DNA of 64,000 bases from an uncultured Lachnospiraceae bacterium (GCA_946182825.1 CAMGZH010000008.1:22448-86447), one strand, 5' to 3'; shown: positions 1 through 8,774, numbered from the stretch's first letter. The notes: generated by a model not told the origin, from the sequence alone. Program-made: numbers and translations.

Positions 1-1076
1 AAGTTCTCCAAAGGATAGTTGCCACCCTTGATTTCAAAAAGAACTGTCTTACCATTGGACTCCATCTTGCAGGCCGCAATACGGCTCTTGCCAAAGAAGC
101 CCTTCTTACCGATGTAGAGTGTGGTATCGATGTCATCCATATCATCCAGATCACTCTCAAAGGAAGAGAACTCATCATCAAAGGATGTACCACCTGTTTC
201 CATCATCTTAAGCATTATATCACTATAGTATTCCTTGATGATCTCTTTGTAAGCCTTCAACAGGTGCTTCATCTCGGTCTTGGTGAGGGTGGTCTTATAC
301 CCCTGACATTTCACGTCCTGACCGTCCATCTCATACTTCTCGGAATCAGCCCCGGTAAAATCCATCTCATTGATTTCCGTCTTGGTAGCATCCCAGAACT
401 CTTCCGGTATCTTGGAGACATCCTTGTCGAAGGACATACTCTCACGCAGGTACTCATTCAGATCCTCCTGGGTAAAATTACCGGAGGACATCATCTGACC
501 GATATAACCGTCTGTCTTGGCTCCCTTAGAGTAATCATAGGAAAAAGAACTTCCTTTCAGGAAATCATCACTCTGCAGAGTAATAACATCCTTCTTGATC
601 AGCATATCCAGACCCAGCTTGGTGTTTGTAGCGGTAAGATCCAAATCCATGTCCATGGAAAACTCTTTGTTCTTAGGATCCTGTACACCGTTGATCTTAA
701 TACTTCCATAGCGATCCAGTTTGGCATTCATATCGATGGTACACTTCTTCTGTCTAAGCTCATCAGAAGGCATCAGGTTCTTCATCACACTGCTGCAACC
801 CTCGGTATTCTGAATCGCATTCAGGATCTTATAGTTCTTACCATACATAACCCTTGGTACAATGGTGGTCGCCGCTGCAGCACCAACACCGCCGATTACA
901 ACCACACCGGCTGCAATCGCTACCGGAAGGATCCACTTCTTAGGTCTCTTCACAACAGGTGCACCGTTTGACATTACCGGTCCGTTCTGCATCGGCTGCT
1001 GGAAAAAATCCGGCTGTTCCTTCTTAATTGGCTCTCCCGTCATAGGGTCAAATCGCATTTCTGGTTCGTTCGACAT
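1..1076 (-). CDS. Unrecognised single-pass membrane protein (partial, C-terminus off the window)
   Basis: Function not recognised. The reading frame stays open to the left edge, so only the first 358 codons are seen. The ATG at 1076 is preceded by AGGGAG at normal distance. The protein has a Pro/Gln-rich head with the motif MRFDPMTGEP near residues 7-16, one hydrophobic segment at about 48-73 (after KRPKK), and a long hydrophilic body rich in Asp, Lys and Met. This predicts a short cytoplasmic head, one anchor and an extracellular body, the same layout as HtrA and the zinc-ribbon protein elsewhere in this window, though without clear sequence similarity. It begins about 80 bp beyond the pyk terminator, so it is probably its own transcription unit. 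A role at the envelope is inference only. Confidence 0.75.
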   Translation of the reverse strand, partial: MSNEPEMRFDPMTGEPIKKEQPDFFQQPMQNGPVMSNGAPVVKRPKKWILPVAIAAGVVVIGGVGAAAATTIVPRVMYGKNYKILNAIQNTEGCSSVMKNLMPSDELRQKKCTIDMNAKLDRYGSIKINGVQDPKNKEFSMDMDLDLTATNTKLGLDMLIKKDVITLQSDDFLKGSSFSYDYSKGAKTDGYIGQMMSSGNFTQEDLNEYLRESMSFDKDVSKIPEEFWDATKTEINEMDFTGADSEKYEMDGQDVKCQGYKTTLTKTEMKHLLKAYKEIIKEYYSDIMLKMMETGGTSFDDEFSSFESDLDDMDDIDTTLYIGKKGFFGKSRIAACKMESNGKTVLFEIKGGNYPLEN

Positions 1077-1152
1077 TTTATCTCCCTTCATTTCTTAAAA
1101 AGTCTCTCATATATAATAACGAATGAAACCGGAAAATGTTACAAAAAAAAGC

Positions 1153-1193
1153 AAAAAAAAGCAGCCGATTTTCAAAAATTGAAAATCGGCTGC
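1153..1193 (-). terminator. Rho-independent terminator after pyk
   Basis: A perfect 13-bp stem (GCAGCCGATTTTC and its complement, 1161-1173 and 1181-1193) with a 7-nt loop is followed on the minus strand by eight T residues. It lies 15 bp past the pyk stop codon. Confidence 0.93.
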
Positions 1194-1207
1194 GGATTGT
1201 GTTGGTT

Positions 1208-2632
1208 TTATACCATCTGTGCCTTTAACAGGTTGGTTGTTCCGGAAATTCCAAGTGGAACACCGGCTGTCAGTACAACGACATCTCCCTCCGTCAAAAG
1301 CTTCTCCTCCTGACACTTTGCAAGAGTATTCTCAAACAGCTCTGCTGCATCCTGCTCCTCCTGGATCATGATCGGAGTTGTAGCCCAGCAAAGATTCATC
1401 TGACGGCAAACCTTCTCATCGATACATCCTGCGATGATCGGAGAAGATGGACGGAACTTGGATACAGCATGTGCTGTACGTCCGGACTTTGTAACGGTAA
1501 CGATGGCAGTTGCCTGTAAATCACCTGCAAGAGTACATGCAGAGTGAGAGATGGCGTCTGTAATAGACGGATTCACGATTCCATCGGCCTTCTTAAGACG
1601 TGAAAGATAGTTGATATCCTGCTCTGTACGGCGGGCGATCTTATCCATTGTCTTAACAGCCTCAACCGGATACTTACCTGCAGCTGTCTCACCGGAAAGC
1701 ATGATAGCGGAAGTTCCATCATATACAGCGTTAGCAACGTCGGTTGACTCAGCACGAGTCGGTCTCGGATGAGAGATCATGGAATCTAACATCTGTGTCG
1801 CTGTGATTACGAACTTACCAGCCTGGTAAACCTTCTTGATGATCATCTTCTGGATAACAGGTACGTCCTCCATTGGGATCTCAACACCCATGTCTCCACG
1901 AGCAACCATGATTCCGTCTGATGCGGCAATGATCTCATCAATGTTCTTAACACCCTGGTTGTTCTCGATCTTAGAGATGATCTGGATCTTCTCTCCGCCA
2001 TGCTCCTTTAAGATCTTACGGATATCCTCAACATCAGCAGCTGTACGTACGAAAGAAGCTGCGATAAAGTCATAATCCTCCTGAACAGCAAATACGATGT
2101 CCTTATAATCCTTAGGGCTGATATAAGGCATAGAAAGCTCAACGTTCGGAACGTTTACACCCTTCTTATTGGATACATGACCACCGTTGATAACAGAGCA
2201 CTTGATCTCAGTATCTGTTACACCGGTAACGATCATCTCGATGAGACCGTCATCGATCAGAATGTGAGCGCCAGCCTGAACATCGTGTGGGAGATCCTTA
2301 TAAGTGATGGAAACTCTTTCCTGATCACCCTCTACATCCTCTGTTGTAAGAGTAAAGGTCTGACCTTCCTCAAGATCGATTCCACCGTCCTTAAACTCCT
2401 TAAGACGGATCTCCGGGCCCTTTGTATCAAGAAGAGCAGCAACCGGAATACCCAGCTCCTTACGAAGCTTACGTAATGTCTTAAGTCTTCCTAAGTGCTC
2501 CTCGTGACTTCCATGAGAGAGGTTGCAGCGAGCTACGTTCATACCAGCCTTGATCAGCTGTGCCATAACTGCTTCACTCTCAGATGCAGGTCCTAATGTA
2601 CAAACAATTTTCGTTCTTCTAGTTGAAATCAA
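1208..2632 (-). CDS. pyk: Pyruvate kinase
   Basis: Converts phosphoenolpyruvate and ADP to pyruvate and ATP in the last step of glycolysis, in the cytoplasm. The 474 residues match the classical length without the extra C-terminal PEP-utiliser domain found in Bacillus. Recognisable parts are the N-terminal TKIVCTLGPAS strand, the DTKGPEIR loop, the active-site SKIENNQG and MVARGDMGVE motifs of the TIM barrel, and the substrate loop ATQMLDSMI with PTRAE. The start is TTG at 2632: it places TKIVCTLGP at the usual distance from the N-terminus, AAAGGAAG lies just upstream, and no earlier ATG is available. The gene has its own likely promoter and a strong terminator, so it is probably monocistronic. 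Confidence 0.97.
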   Translation of the reverse strand: MISTRRTKIVCTLGPASESEAVMAQLIKAGMNVARCNLSHGSHEEHLGRLKTLRKLRKELGIPVAALLDTKGPEIRLKEFKDGGIDLEEGQTFTLTTEDVEGDQERVSITYKDLPHDVQAGAHILIDDGLIEMIVTGVTDTEIKCSVINGGHVSNKKGVNVPNVELSMPYISPKDYKDIVFAVQEDYDFIAASFVRTAADVEDIRKILKEHGGEKIQIISKIENNQGVKNIDEIIAASDGIMVARGDMGVEIPMEDVPVIQKMIIKKVYQAGKFVITATQMLDSMISHPRPTRAESTDVANAVYDGTSAIMLSGETAAGKYPVEAVKTMDKIARRTEQDINYLSRLKKADGIVNPSITDAISHSACTLAGDLQATAIVTVTKSGRTAHAVSKFRPSSPIIAGCIDEKVCRQMNLCWATTPIMIQEEQDAAELFENTLAKCQEEKLLTEGDVVVLTAGVPLGISGTTNLLKAQMV

Positions 2633-2746
2633 AATATCTTCCTTTCCCTCGTTCTAACGAGACATAAAAACACACACTTTGTCCATTTTTTAAACAATCC
2701 TTCCTGGACATGAAGGATCCCCGTCACAAAAGGCGGGGAACATACG

Positions 2747-2774
2747 CTTATAATAAAGCATTATCTCCGAACAA
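2747..2774 (-). promoter_or_regulatory. Candidate pyk promoter and leader
   Basis: On the minus strand TTGTTC (2769-2774) and TATAAG (2747-2752) are 16 bp apart, upstream of pyk. The resulting leader of about 110 nt contains two small hairpins, CCCCG/CGGGG (2719-2738) and CTCGTT/AACGAG (2649-2662). The first may instead be a weak terminator for carbamate kinase; it lacks a T-run. Confidence 0.45.
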
Positions 2775-2813
2775 TACTAGCCGATTCCCGAGAAGATTTC
2801 AATGCTATTTTTT

Positions 2814-3746
2814 TTATTTTCCTATCATTGTTCCATCTTCGCCTGCAATGATAGCCTTCTCAGGATTCAGTTTCGCGATCAAGGTCTTACGAATTGCAGA
2901 ATCTCCAATAAAGTCAATTGCCGCCTGGATCTTAGGCTGCATGGTACCGGCCTCAAAGATTCCCTTCTCAAGATATTTCTTGGCATCAGCTACAGACAGA
3001 TAATCTACTGTCTTCTCGTCTTCCTTACCATAGTTAATGCAAACCTTATTGGTTCCGGTCAGGATGATCAGCATATCGGCATCCACAAGGTCTGCCAATC
3101 GGCCTGCTGCCGTATCCTTCTCGATGACAGCAGAAGCACCCTTCAGATTATGATCCTGCTCAAGAACCGGGATTCCACCTCCTCCACATGCAATAACCAC
3201 CTGATCTGCATCAAGGAGTGCATTGATGGCATCAATCTCAACAATGGACTCCGGCTTAGGTGTTGCGACGATTCTTCGATAACCACCTTCCACTTCAACA
3301 ACATGGTTACCCTTCTTCTCCTGCTCTTCTGCCTCTTCTGCTGTCATAAGACGGCCGATGACTTTCGTCGGCTTATAGAATGCCTCATCATACGGATCAA
3401 CGGTAACCTGTGTTAGGATCGTTGCAACACTCTTGTAGATTCCTCTTCGGATCAGCTCGCTTCGGATCGCACTCTGAAGATCGTATCCGATATAGCCCTG
3501 GCTCATTGCAGAACAAACACTCATCGGTGTGTCGGTGTATTCCGGATTCTCCTTCGAGAACTGGTTCATCGCGGTGTGGATCATACCAACCTGTGGTCCA
3601 TTGGAGTGTGTGATCACAACCTGATAATCCTGAGCAATAAATTCAGCCACAGCCTTTGCTGTTCCCTCTGCCGCAGCCTTCTGCTCCGGAAGTGTAGTTC
3701 CCAGTGCATTATGACCAAGTGCAATTACGATACGTTTCTTATCCAT
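2814..3746 (-). CDS. arcC: Carbamate kinase
   Basis: Catalyses the reversible transfer of phosphate between carbamoyl phosphate and ADP, yielding ATP, carbamate and then CO2 and ammonia. The 310 residues are full length for the amino-acid kinase fold. Visible family motifs are IALGHNAL at the N-terminus, THSNGPQVG, the VIACGGGGIPV segment, the EKDTAAGRLA nucleotide-binding loop, and a C-terminal FIGDSAIRKTLIAK. The usual family text reads ALGGNAL; here a His replaces one Gly. Start ATG with GGGAGG seven bases upstream. No arginine deiminase or ornithine carbamoyltransferase gene is beside it, so the source of carbamoyl phosphate is unknown from this window. It has its own promoter. Confidence 0.95.
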   Translation of the reverse strand: MDKKRIVIALGHNALGTTLPEQKAAAEGTAKAVAEFIAQDYQVVITHSNGPQVGMIHTAMNQFSKENPEYTDTPMSVCSAMSQGYIGYDLQSAIRSELIRRGIYKSVATILTQVTVDPYDEAFYKPTKVIGRLMTAEEAEEQEKKGNHVVEVEGGYRRIVATPKPESIVEIDAINALLDADQVVIACGGGGIPVLEQDHNLKGASAVIEKDTAAGRLADLVDADMLIILTGTNKVCINYGKEDEKTVDYLSVADAKKYLEKGIFEAGTMQPKIQAAIDFIGDSAIRKTLIAKLNPEKAIIAGEDGTMIGK

Positions 3747-3791
3747 AGCAAGCCTCCCAAATCCATAACAACTCGTAACATTTATGAATCC

Positions 3792-3820
3792 ATTATAAAT
3801 GAATTAGCCACTTCCGTCAC
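3792..3820 (-). promoter_or_regulatory. Promoter of arcC
   Basis: GTGACG (3815-3820) and a consensus TATAAT (3792-3797) are separated by 17 bp on the minus strand, about 45 bp upstream of the carbamate kinase start codon and downstream of the htrA terminator. Confidence 0.7.
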
Positions 3821-3843
3821 TTTCTTATTGCATTTTCTTTTAA

Positions 3844-3879
3844 CAAAAAAACCGCCACAGGATACCATGATCCTGTGGC
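3844..3879 (-). terminator. Terminator after htrA
   Basis: A perfect 10-bp stem GCCACAGGAT/ATCCTGTGGC with a 6-nt loop is followed on the minus strand by GG and seven T residues. It lies 19 bp past the htrA stop codon. Confidence 0.93.
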
Positions 3880-3897
3880 AGCGTTCTGCTTGTTTTA

Positions 3898-5382
3898 TTA
3901 TTCCTGACTTTCGTTATCCGGTCTCTCGCCCAGAGTAACACTCTTGTCTTTGGACTCGTAAGAATTCTCAACCGTTGCAACGGATAAGGTGATCTTGTCT
4001 CCTGCGGATTTGGAACTGATTGCCGTAGACAGATCTTCCATGGAAGAAATGCTGTTTCCGTCCATTGCGGTGATCACATCACCCTTCTTGATACCGGCCT
4101 TGTCTGCTGCACTTCCCTTTACGACCTTTGCAACATAAACGCCGCTTGGCATGTTATAGGTGCTGGCCATATCAGAAGTGATATCCACGCCTGCTACGCC
4201 AAGATATCCGTTCCCTGCTGTCTTCGTACTGTCTTTTCCGCTTCTCTTGGTGACCTTGCCGTCATTCATCAGCTGTTCGATGATGTCCTGCGCACTGGTG
4301 ATCGGAATGGCAAATCCCATACCTTCTACCTGATCACCGGAATACTTGGCGGATACAATACCGATGACCTCACCCTTGGAATTTAAAAGGGCTCCGCCGG
4401 AGTTACCCGGGCTGACAGCTGCTGATGTCTGGATCAGCTTATTGGTGTAGGACTTTCCACTGGTCTCGTTCTGAATGGATACCTCACGATTAAGGGCAGA
4501 AACGCAACCTGTTGTTACGGACTGTCCATAACCCAAAGCATTACCGATTACGATGGCAGACTCTCCGACACTGATCTTATTGCTGTTACCGATGGTTGCA
4601 ACCTTGATTGCCTTATAGGTGGAATCCTTCACATCACTCTTCTTGACCTTAACAACTGCCAGATCCGTCTGCTCATCGGTTCCCTGAACCTCACCGGAAA
4701 CAGCACTGTCGTCATTAAAGGTAATGGTCAGACTGTTGGAATTGCTGACAACATGATTATTGGTTGCAATATAGATGTACTTGTCATCCTCGTTAATGAT
4801 GATTCCGCTACCGGCACTCTTCTGTGGAACCTTTGTCACCTGTCCGAAGAAATCCTGGTACTCTGTGATGGACATGTTGGTAACCTGAACGATGGAAGGC
4901 ATTGCCTCTGTTACCACATCGGATACATCACTTAAGGTCGTTACGGAGGAGGTTGCAGTGGAGCTTAATCCCTTACCGGAGCCATTGCTGTTATTGGTGG
5001 AAGTCAGTGCATGGCTCTCGTTCCCTATGGCCTTATTGGAAATATAGTTGGTACCTGCGGTGACCGGACCTGCTACCATTCCGAAGATCAGACCGGCTGC
5101 AACAACCTTGCCGACGAACTGTGTCTTCGGGTGTGGCTTCTTCTCTCTCTTTGGCCGCGGCTGAGGCTGACCAAAACCTGCATTGTAGCCCTGATAAGGA
5201 TTTCCATTGTTCTGGTTATACTGGTTCTGCTGAGCCTGCTGATTCATATCCTGCTGAAATCCGGCATTGTTCTGCTGGTAAAAATTCTGACCCGCGTTCT
5301 GCTGCTCCTCGACATTCCTGTTCTCAGGAGCTTCTCCTGTCTGTGCTGTAAACGGATCTTTTTCAAAATTGTTGTTGTCCAT
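3898..5382 (-). CDS. HtrA-like membrane-anchored serine protease with PDZ domain
   Basis: Surface protease/chaperone of the HtrA (DegP/YkdA) family that acts on misfolded secreted proteins. The 494 residues contain a Gln/Asn-rich cytoplasmic head (1-75), one transmembrane anchor (about 92-113), a Ser/Thr-rich linker, a trypsin-like domain with the catalytic triad visible as His210 (ATNNHV), Asp240 (EQTDLAVV) and Ser328 (SPGNSGGALL), and one C-terminal PDZ domain (about 390-480). It starts at ATG 5382 with GAGGA upstream and ends at a strong terminator. The 261-bp region upstream carries a folded element, the glmS terminator and 11-bp direct repeats, any of which might affect expression. The very Gln/Asn-rich head is longer than usual. 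Confidence 0.94.
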   Translation of the reverse strand: MDNNNFEKDPFTAQTGEAPENRNVEEQQNAGQNFYQQNNAGFQQDMNQQAQQNQYNQNNGNPYQGYNAGFGQPQPRPKREKKPHPKTQFVGKVVAAGLIFGMVAGPVTAGTNYISNKAIGNESHALTSTNNSNGSGKGLSSTATSSVTTLSDVSDVVTEAMPSIVQVTNMSITEYQDFFGQVTKVPQKSAGSGIIINEDDKYIYIATNNHVVSNSNSLTITFNDDSAVSGEVQGTDEQTDLAVVKVKKSDVKDSTYKAIKVATIGNSNKISVGESAIVIGNALGYGQSVTTGCVSALNREVSIQNETSGKSYTNKLIQTSAAVSPGNSGGALLNSKGEVIGIVSAKYSGDQVEGMGFAIPITSAQDIIEQLMNDGKVTKRSGKDSTKTAGNGYLGVAGVDITSDMASTYNMPSGVYVAKVVKGSAADKAGIKKGDVITAMDGNSISSMEDLSTAISSKSAGDKITLSVATVENSYESKDKSVTLGERPDNESQE

Positions 5383-5402
5383 ATCTATCCTCGCTTTCTT
5401 GT

Positions 5403-5479
5403 CAAGACTCGCTCGCGAGTCTTGCGCGCCGGATTCGGGTCTGCTTCAGCAGACAAATTCCTGTCCGAATCCGTGCGCA
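5403..5479. repeat. Folded intergenic element: two adjacent inverted repeats
   Basis: A perfect 10-bp inverted repeat with a 2-nt loop (CAAGACTCGC/GCGAGTCTTG, 5403-5424) abuts a larger stem: GCGC (5424-5427) plus GGATTCGG (5431-5438) pair with CCGAATCC (5465-5472) plus GCGC (5475-5478), enclosing a hairpin GTCTGC-TTCA-GCAGAC (5439-5454). It has no T-run and begins only 21 bp before the htrA start. It resembles a palindromic intergenic repeat unit; its copy number elsewhere is unknown. Confidence 0.6.
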
Positions 5480-5523
5480 TCCTCGCGGAGCGTTTATCTC
5501 AGCTGGAGATTAGAACCCCGACT

Positions 5524-5575
5524 GAAAGAAAAATCCCTGTAGGCCTCTCTTGATTACAAGACATAGTCTACAGGG
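5524..5575 (-). terminator. Terminator after glmS
   Basis: An 8-bp stem CCCTGTAG/CTACAGGG (5535-5542 and 5568-5575) with a 25-nt loop is followed on the minus strand by ATTTTTCTTTC. It lies about 70 bp past the glmS stop codon. Confidence 0.75.
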
Positions 5576-5606
5576 AAAATGTGTCTATTTTGTGACAAAA
5601 CTCTTT

Positions 5607-5642
5607 TTGAATTGTGAACAATTCAAGGCACAATTGTGAACA
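5607..5642. repeat. 11-bp direct repeats and a palindrome at the glmS 3' end
   Basis: AATTGTGAACA occurs twice (5610-5620 and 5632-5642), exactly 22 bp apart, about two helical turns. The first copy is part of a perfect 8-bp inverted repeat TTGAATTG/CAATTCAA with a 4-nt loop (5607-5626). The spacing is typical of a regulator binding side by side on one face of the DNA; the regulator is unknown. Confidence 0.5.
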
Positions 5643-5643
5643 G

Positions 5644-7470
5644 TTACTCTACGGTAACAGACTTTGCCAGATTACGTGGCTTATCTACATCACAACCCTT
5701 TCCTACCGCAACATAATATCCGAACAGCTGCAGAGGAATGATCGCCAGTGAATTTGTAAAATACTGGTTGGTCTGCGGAACGTAGATCACATAATCGGAC
5801 ACCTTCTCGATATCTGTGTTGCCCTCATTTGTCACTGCCAGCACAAAGGCGCCGCGGCTCTTGACCTCAACAATGTTGCTGACTGTTTTCTTATAGAGCT
5901 CTTCCTGTGTAACGACGGATGCAACAAGGGTACCTTCTTCTACAAGAGAAATGGTTCCATGCTTTAATTCTCCGGCAGCGTAGGCCTCGGAATGAATATA
6001 GGAGATCTCCTTTAACTTTAAGGATCCCTCCATGGAAATCGCATAATCGATACCACGACCGATAAAGAAAATATCCTTAGCTGTTACATAACGGTTCGCA
6101 AATTTCTGGATTCGCTCCTTGTTATTCAGTAAAAGTTCAATCTGATCCGGAAGCTTCTCAAGGTCCTTAATGTAGGATGCCTCTGTCGCATCATCCACCA
6201 GTCCCTTTGCCTTTGCAAAACGGATGGCAAGAAGATAGTGACAGATCAGCTGTGCAGAGTATGCCTTGGTTGTCGCAACTGCGATCTCCGGTCCTGCCCA
6301 GGTATACATCACCTCATCTGCCTCACGGGCAATGGAGGAACCAACCACATTAACAATGGCAAGGGTACGGATTCCTCTTTCCTTTGCCAGACGAAGAGCT
6401 GCCAGCGTGTCGGCTGTCTCTCCGGACTGGGAAATGATCAGAACAAGATCATTCTTGCCAAGGATCGGATCACGGTAACGGAACTCACTGGCAACATCCA
6501 CATCCACCGGAATTCTTGCCATGCCTTCGTATACATACTTTGCGGTAACACCGGTGTGATAAGCAGATCCGCAGGCAATGATATGGATACGATCGATCTT
6601 CTTAATATCCGCATCTGTCATCTTCATATCTTCAATGACAACGTGATTATCCTTGATACGTGGAGATAAGGTATCACGAACCGTCTTCGGCTGCTCATAC
6701 ATCTCCTTCAGCATAAAGTGCTCGTAACCGCCCTTCTCGGCAGCATTGGCATCCCAATCGATGTGCTTGCTTTCCTTAGTGATCGGCTCACCGTCCACAT
6801 TGAAGAAGGAAATGGAATCCTTGGCGAGACAGGCGATCTCCTGATTGTCGATATAGTAAACATCTCTTGTGTGCTTTAACACAGCTGTCACGTCGGATGC
6901 GATCAGACTTCCGTCGGTTGCCTTACCGGCGATCAGCGGGCTGTCCTTACGAACAGCATATACCTTATCCGGATGATCAGAGAACAGAACACCCAGGGCA
7001 TAGCTTCCTTCCACACGGTGCATAACCTTGGTGATCGCCTCTAACGGATTACCGTTGTAGTAATAATCCAAAAGATGTGCTACCACCTCTGTGTCGGTCT
7101 CGGAAAGGAACTTATATCCGTTCTTCTCAAGCTTCTTACGAATCTTAAGGTAATTCTCAATGATTCCGTTATGAACCACTGCAATGGTCTTCTTGCTGTT
7201 GAAATGCGGATGTGCATTTGTATCGTTCGGCTCACCGTGGGTTGCCCAACGGGTATGACCAATACCAATCGAACCGGGCATATTCGCTCCGTCATGGGTC
7301 AGCTCCTCAAGAACCTTTAAACGACCCTTTGCCTTTTTGATCTGAATCTGCTTGCCGTCAAAGACTGCGATTCCAGCAGAATCATATCCTCTGTACTCCA
7401 GCTTTTCCAGACCATCCAAAAGAACCGGTGCTGCCTGCTCATCTCCGATATATCCAACGATTCCACACAT
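5644..7470 (-). CDS. glmS: Glutamine--fructose-6-phosphate aminotransferase (isomerising)
   Basis: Makes glucosamine-6-phosphate from fructose-6-phosphate and glutamine, the first committed step towards UDP-GlcNAc for peptidoglycan and wall polymers. The 608 residues are full length: an N-terminal glutaminase domain beginning MCGIVGYIG (the Cys becomes the N-terminal nucleophile), with HTRWATHG and an EIYGxA-type loop, and two SIS sugar-isomerase domains with ISQSGETADT and the C-terminal PRNLAKSVTVE ending typical of the family. Start ATG at 7470 with AGGAGA upstream. Only 66 bp separate it from the LCP gene upstream, too little for the roughly 150-nt glmS ribozyme common in Firmicutes, and no such fold is visible. 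It may be co-transcribed with the LCP gene. Confidence 0.97.
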   Translation of the reverse strand: MCGIVGYIGDEQAAPVLLDGLEKLEYRGYDSAGIAVFDGKQIQIKKAKGRLKVLEELTHDGANMPGSIGIGHTRWATHGEPNDTNAHPHFNSKKTIAVVHNGIIENYLKIRKKLEKNGYKFLSETDTEVVAHLLDYYYNGNPLEAITKVMHRVEGSYALGVLFSDHPDKVYAVRKDSPLIAGKATDGSLIASDVTAVLKHTRDVYYIDNQEIACLAKDSISFFNVDGEPITKESKHIDWDANAAEKGGYEHFMLKEMYEQPKTVRDTLSPRIKDNHVVIEDMKMTDADIKKIDRIHIIACGSAYHTGVTAKYVYEGMARIPVDVDVASEFRYRDPILGKNDLVLIISQSGETADTLAALRLAKERGIRTLAIVNVVGSSIAREADEVMYTWAGPEIAVATTKAYSAQLICHYLLAIRFAKAKGLVDDATEASYIKDLEKLPDQIELLLNNKERIQKFANRYVTAKDIFFIGRGIDYAISMEGSLKLKEISYIHSEAYAAGELKHGTISLVEEGTLVASVVTQEELYKKTVSNIVEVKSRGAFVLAVTNEGNTDIEKVSDYVIYVPQTNQYFTNSLAIIPLQLFGYYVAVGKGCDVDKPRNLAKSVTVE

Positions 7471-7494
7471 AATAATCTCCTATCCTAAAAGGTT

Positions 7495-7518
7495 CCCCCG
7501 GGGCAGTTACCCTGGGGG
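7495..7518 (-). terminator. GC-rich hairpin between the LCP gene and glmS, possible weak terminator
   Basis: CCCCC/GGGGG plus a GGG/CCC inner stem with one mismatch and a 6-nt loop, followed on the minus strand by AACCTTTT. The T-run is short, so partial termination or mere mRNA processing/stability is possible. Confidence 0.45.
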
Positions 7519-7536
7519 AGCTTCTTTGTTCCTGTA

Positions 7537-8697
7537 TTAGTTACCGGTCTGTGTTGTACTCTCCGTCGAAGAAGAAGTCTCAACACCCTTGTTGTTCTCT
7601 ATCTGGCTGTAATCACCGGCACTGCTCTCATCACATCCCGTCTGATTAACAATCAGCTGGCTAAGGGATGCAACCGTATTACTTGGAGAATAGTTCTTCT
7701 CATCGAACATCTTCTCATGAAGCATTGTAACATTACTTGAAAGTGTACAAGGAATAACAACACTACCATACGGCTTCGGAAGTTCCTCTGTCGTCTTTCT
7801 GAAAGGGAAACCAAAGGATTGGTCAATGGCATACTCCTTCGCCGCCATTGCCATGCTGATCAGCTTGGTTGCATCGTAGCTTGTGGATACCTTCGGAAGG
7901 ATCGCATCAACGAGAGAACTCATCTGTCCTAACGATGCACCCTTGACCTTGCCAAGCAACGCCTCGATGACAGCTCTCTGTCTTCTTGCTCTTCCCCAGT
8001 CTTCTCCGGCATCGTGACGGATACGGCAGTATGCTGTAGCCTGAAGTCCGTTAAGATTCTGTTTACCGGCCTTTGTAACCGGTGTATATTCCTTACCAAG
8101 CTGGGTGGCCATCTCACGAAGAACCGGATGATCCGGATCGTTCAGACTCTTAACCTCAGCCTCTGTTACATCCATCTCCACACCGCCTACGGCATCGATG
8201 GCATCGGTCACAGCTGCGAAATCCACCGCTACGAAATCCTGAAGATTCAGATCCAGATTCCGGTTCAACATGGAAAGCGCTGCTGACTCCCCACCATGAG
8301 CATAGGCATAATTACATTTACGCAACAGGGTTCCATCCTCTGAAACATTCAGGAAGGAATCACGGTAAACGGATGCCAGACGAATCTTCTTCGTATCATT
8401 ATTGATACTTACGATTACAATAACATCAGACTGACCACCGTTATAATTACCATTGGACCGGTTATCCACACCAAACAATGCAAAATTGGTATAACCGGAT
8501 AATACTTCCGTTGTCTTTCTCGACAGCTTGTTCTGCTTAATATCTCCGAGATTCTTAAAGTTGATCATGCCAAGCTTTAACCATACAAACAGCAATCCCA
8601 ATAATAACAGCAGTACAATAATTTCCACGATCAGCAGAATTTTTCTACGCTTTCTCCTCTTCTGCTTTCTGGAAGGTACGCTCTGTTTATCACTCAT
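7537..8697 (-). CDS. LytR-CpsA-Psr (LCP) family wall-polymer ligase
   Basis: LCP enzymes transfer lipid-linked glycopolymers such as wall teichoic acid or capsule onto peptidoglycan on the outer face of the membrane. The protein (386 residues) has a Lys/Arg-rich cytoplasmic start (RKQKRRKRRK), a single transmembrane segment (about 20-42), then the LCP domain with the expected FALFGVDNR strand, SDVIVIVSIN, ASVYRDSFL with the polyprenyl-phosphate-binding Arg, and YCRIRHDAGEDWGRARRQ. The start is set at 8697 because GGAGG sits six bases before that ATG; an ATG 18 bases upstream has no site. The C-terminal tail is Ser/Thr-rich. It has its own strong promoter and lies directly after the glycopolymer operon, which fits a role in attaching that polymer. 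Confidence 0.93.
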   Translation of the reverse strand: MSDKQSVPSRKQKRRKRRKILLIVEIIVLLLLLGLLFVWLKLGMINFKNLGDIKQNKLSRKTTEVLSGYTNFALFGVDNRSNGNYNGGQSDVIVIVSINNDTKKIRLASVYRDSFLNVSEDGTLLRKCNYAYAHGGESAALSMLNRNLDLNLQDFVAVDFAAVTDAIDAVGGVEMDVTEAEVKSLNDPDHPVLREMATQLGKEYTPVTKAGKQNLNGLQATAYCRIRHDAGEDWGRARRQRAVIEALLGKVKGASLGQMSSLVDAILPKVSTSYDATKLISMAMAAKEYAIDQSFGFPFRKTTEELPKPYGSVVIPCTLSSNVTMLHEKMFDEKNYSPSNTVASLSQLIVNQTGCDESSAGDYSQIENNKGVETSSSTESTTQTGN

Positions 8698-8745
8698 TCT
8701 TATCCTCCGGGGCATATTCCCCCTCTTATCTCATAAAACGAAGAA

Positions 8746-8774
8746 AGTATATTGCTTTTTCAGAATTATGTCAA
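8746..8774 (-). promoter_or_regulatory. Strong sigma-A-like promoter of the LCP gene
   Basis: Consensus TTGACA (8769-8774) and TATACT (8746-8751) with exactly 17 bp between them. The -35 box overlaps the stop codon of the preceding glycosyltransferase gene. A small GGGG/CCCC hairpin lies just before the GGAGG ribosome site. Confidence 0.85.

Noticed and set aside
2719..2738. CCCCG/CGGGG hairpin as terminator for carbamate kinase
   Set aside because: Stem is only 5 bp and no T-run follows on the minus strand; kept only as a possible leader hairpin of pyk.
7471..7536. glmS ribozyme expected upstream of glmS
   Set aside because: Only 66 bp separate glmS from the LCP gene and they hold one GC-rich hairpin; the multi-pseudoknot ribozyme of about 150 nt cannot fit unless it lies in the LCP coding end, where no such fold was seen.
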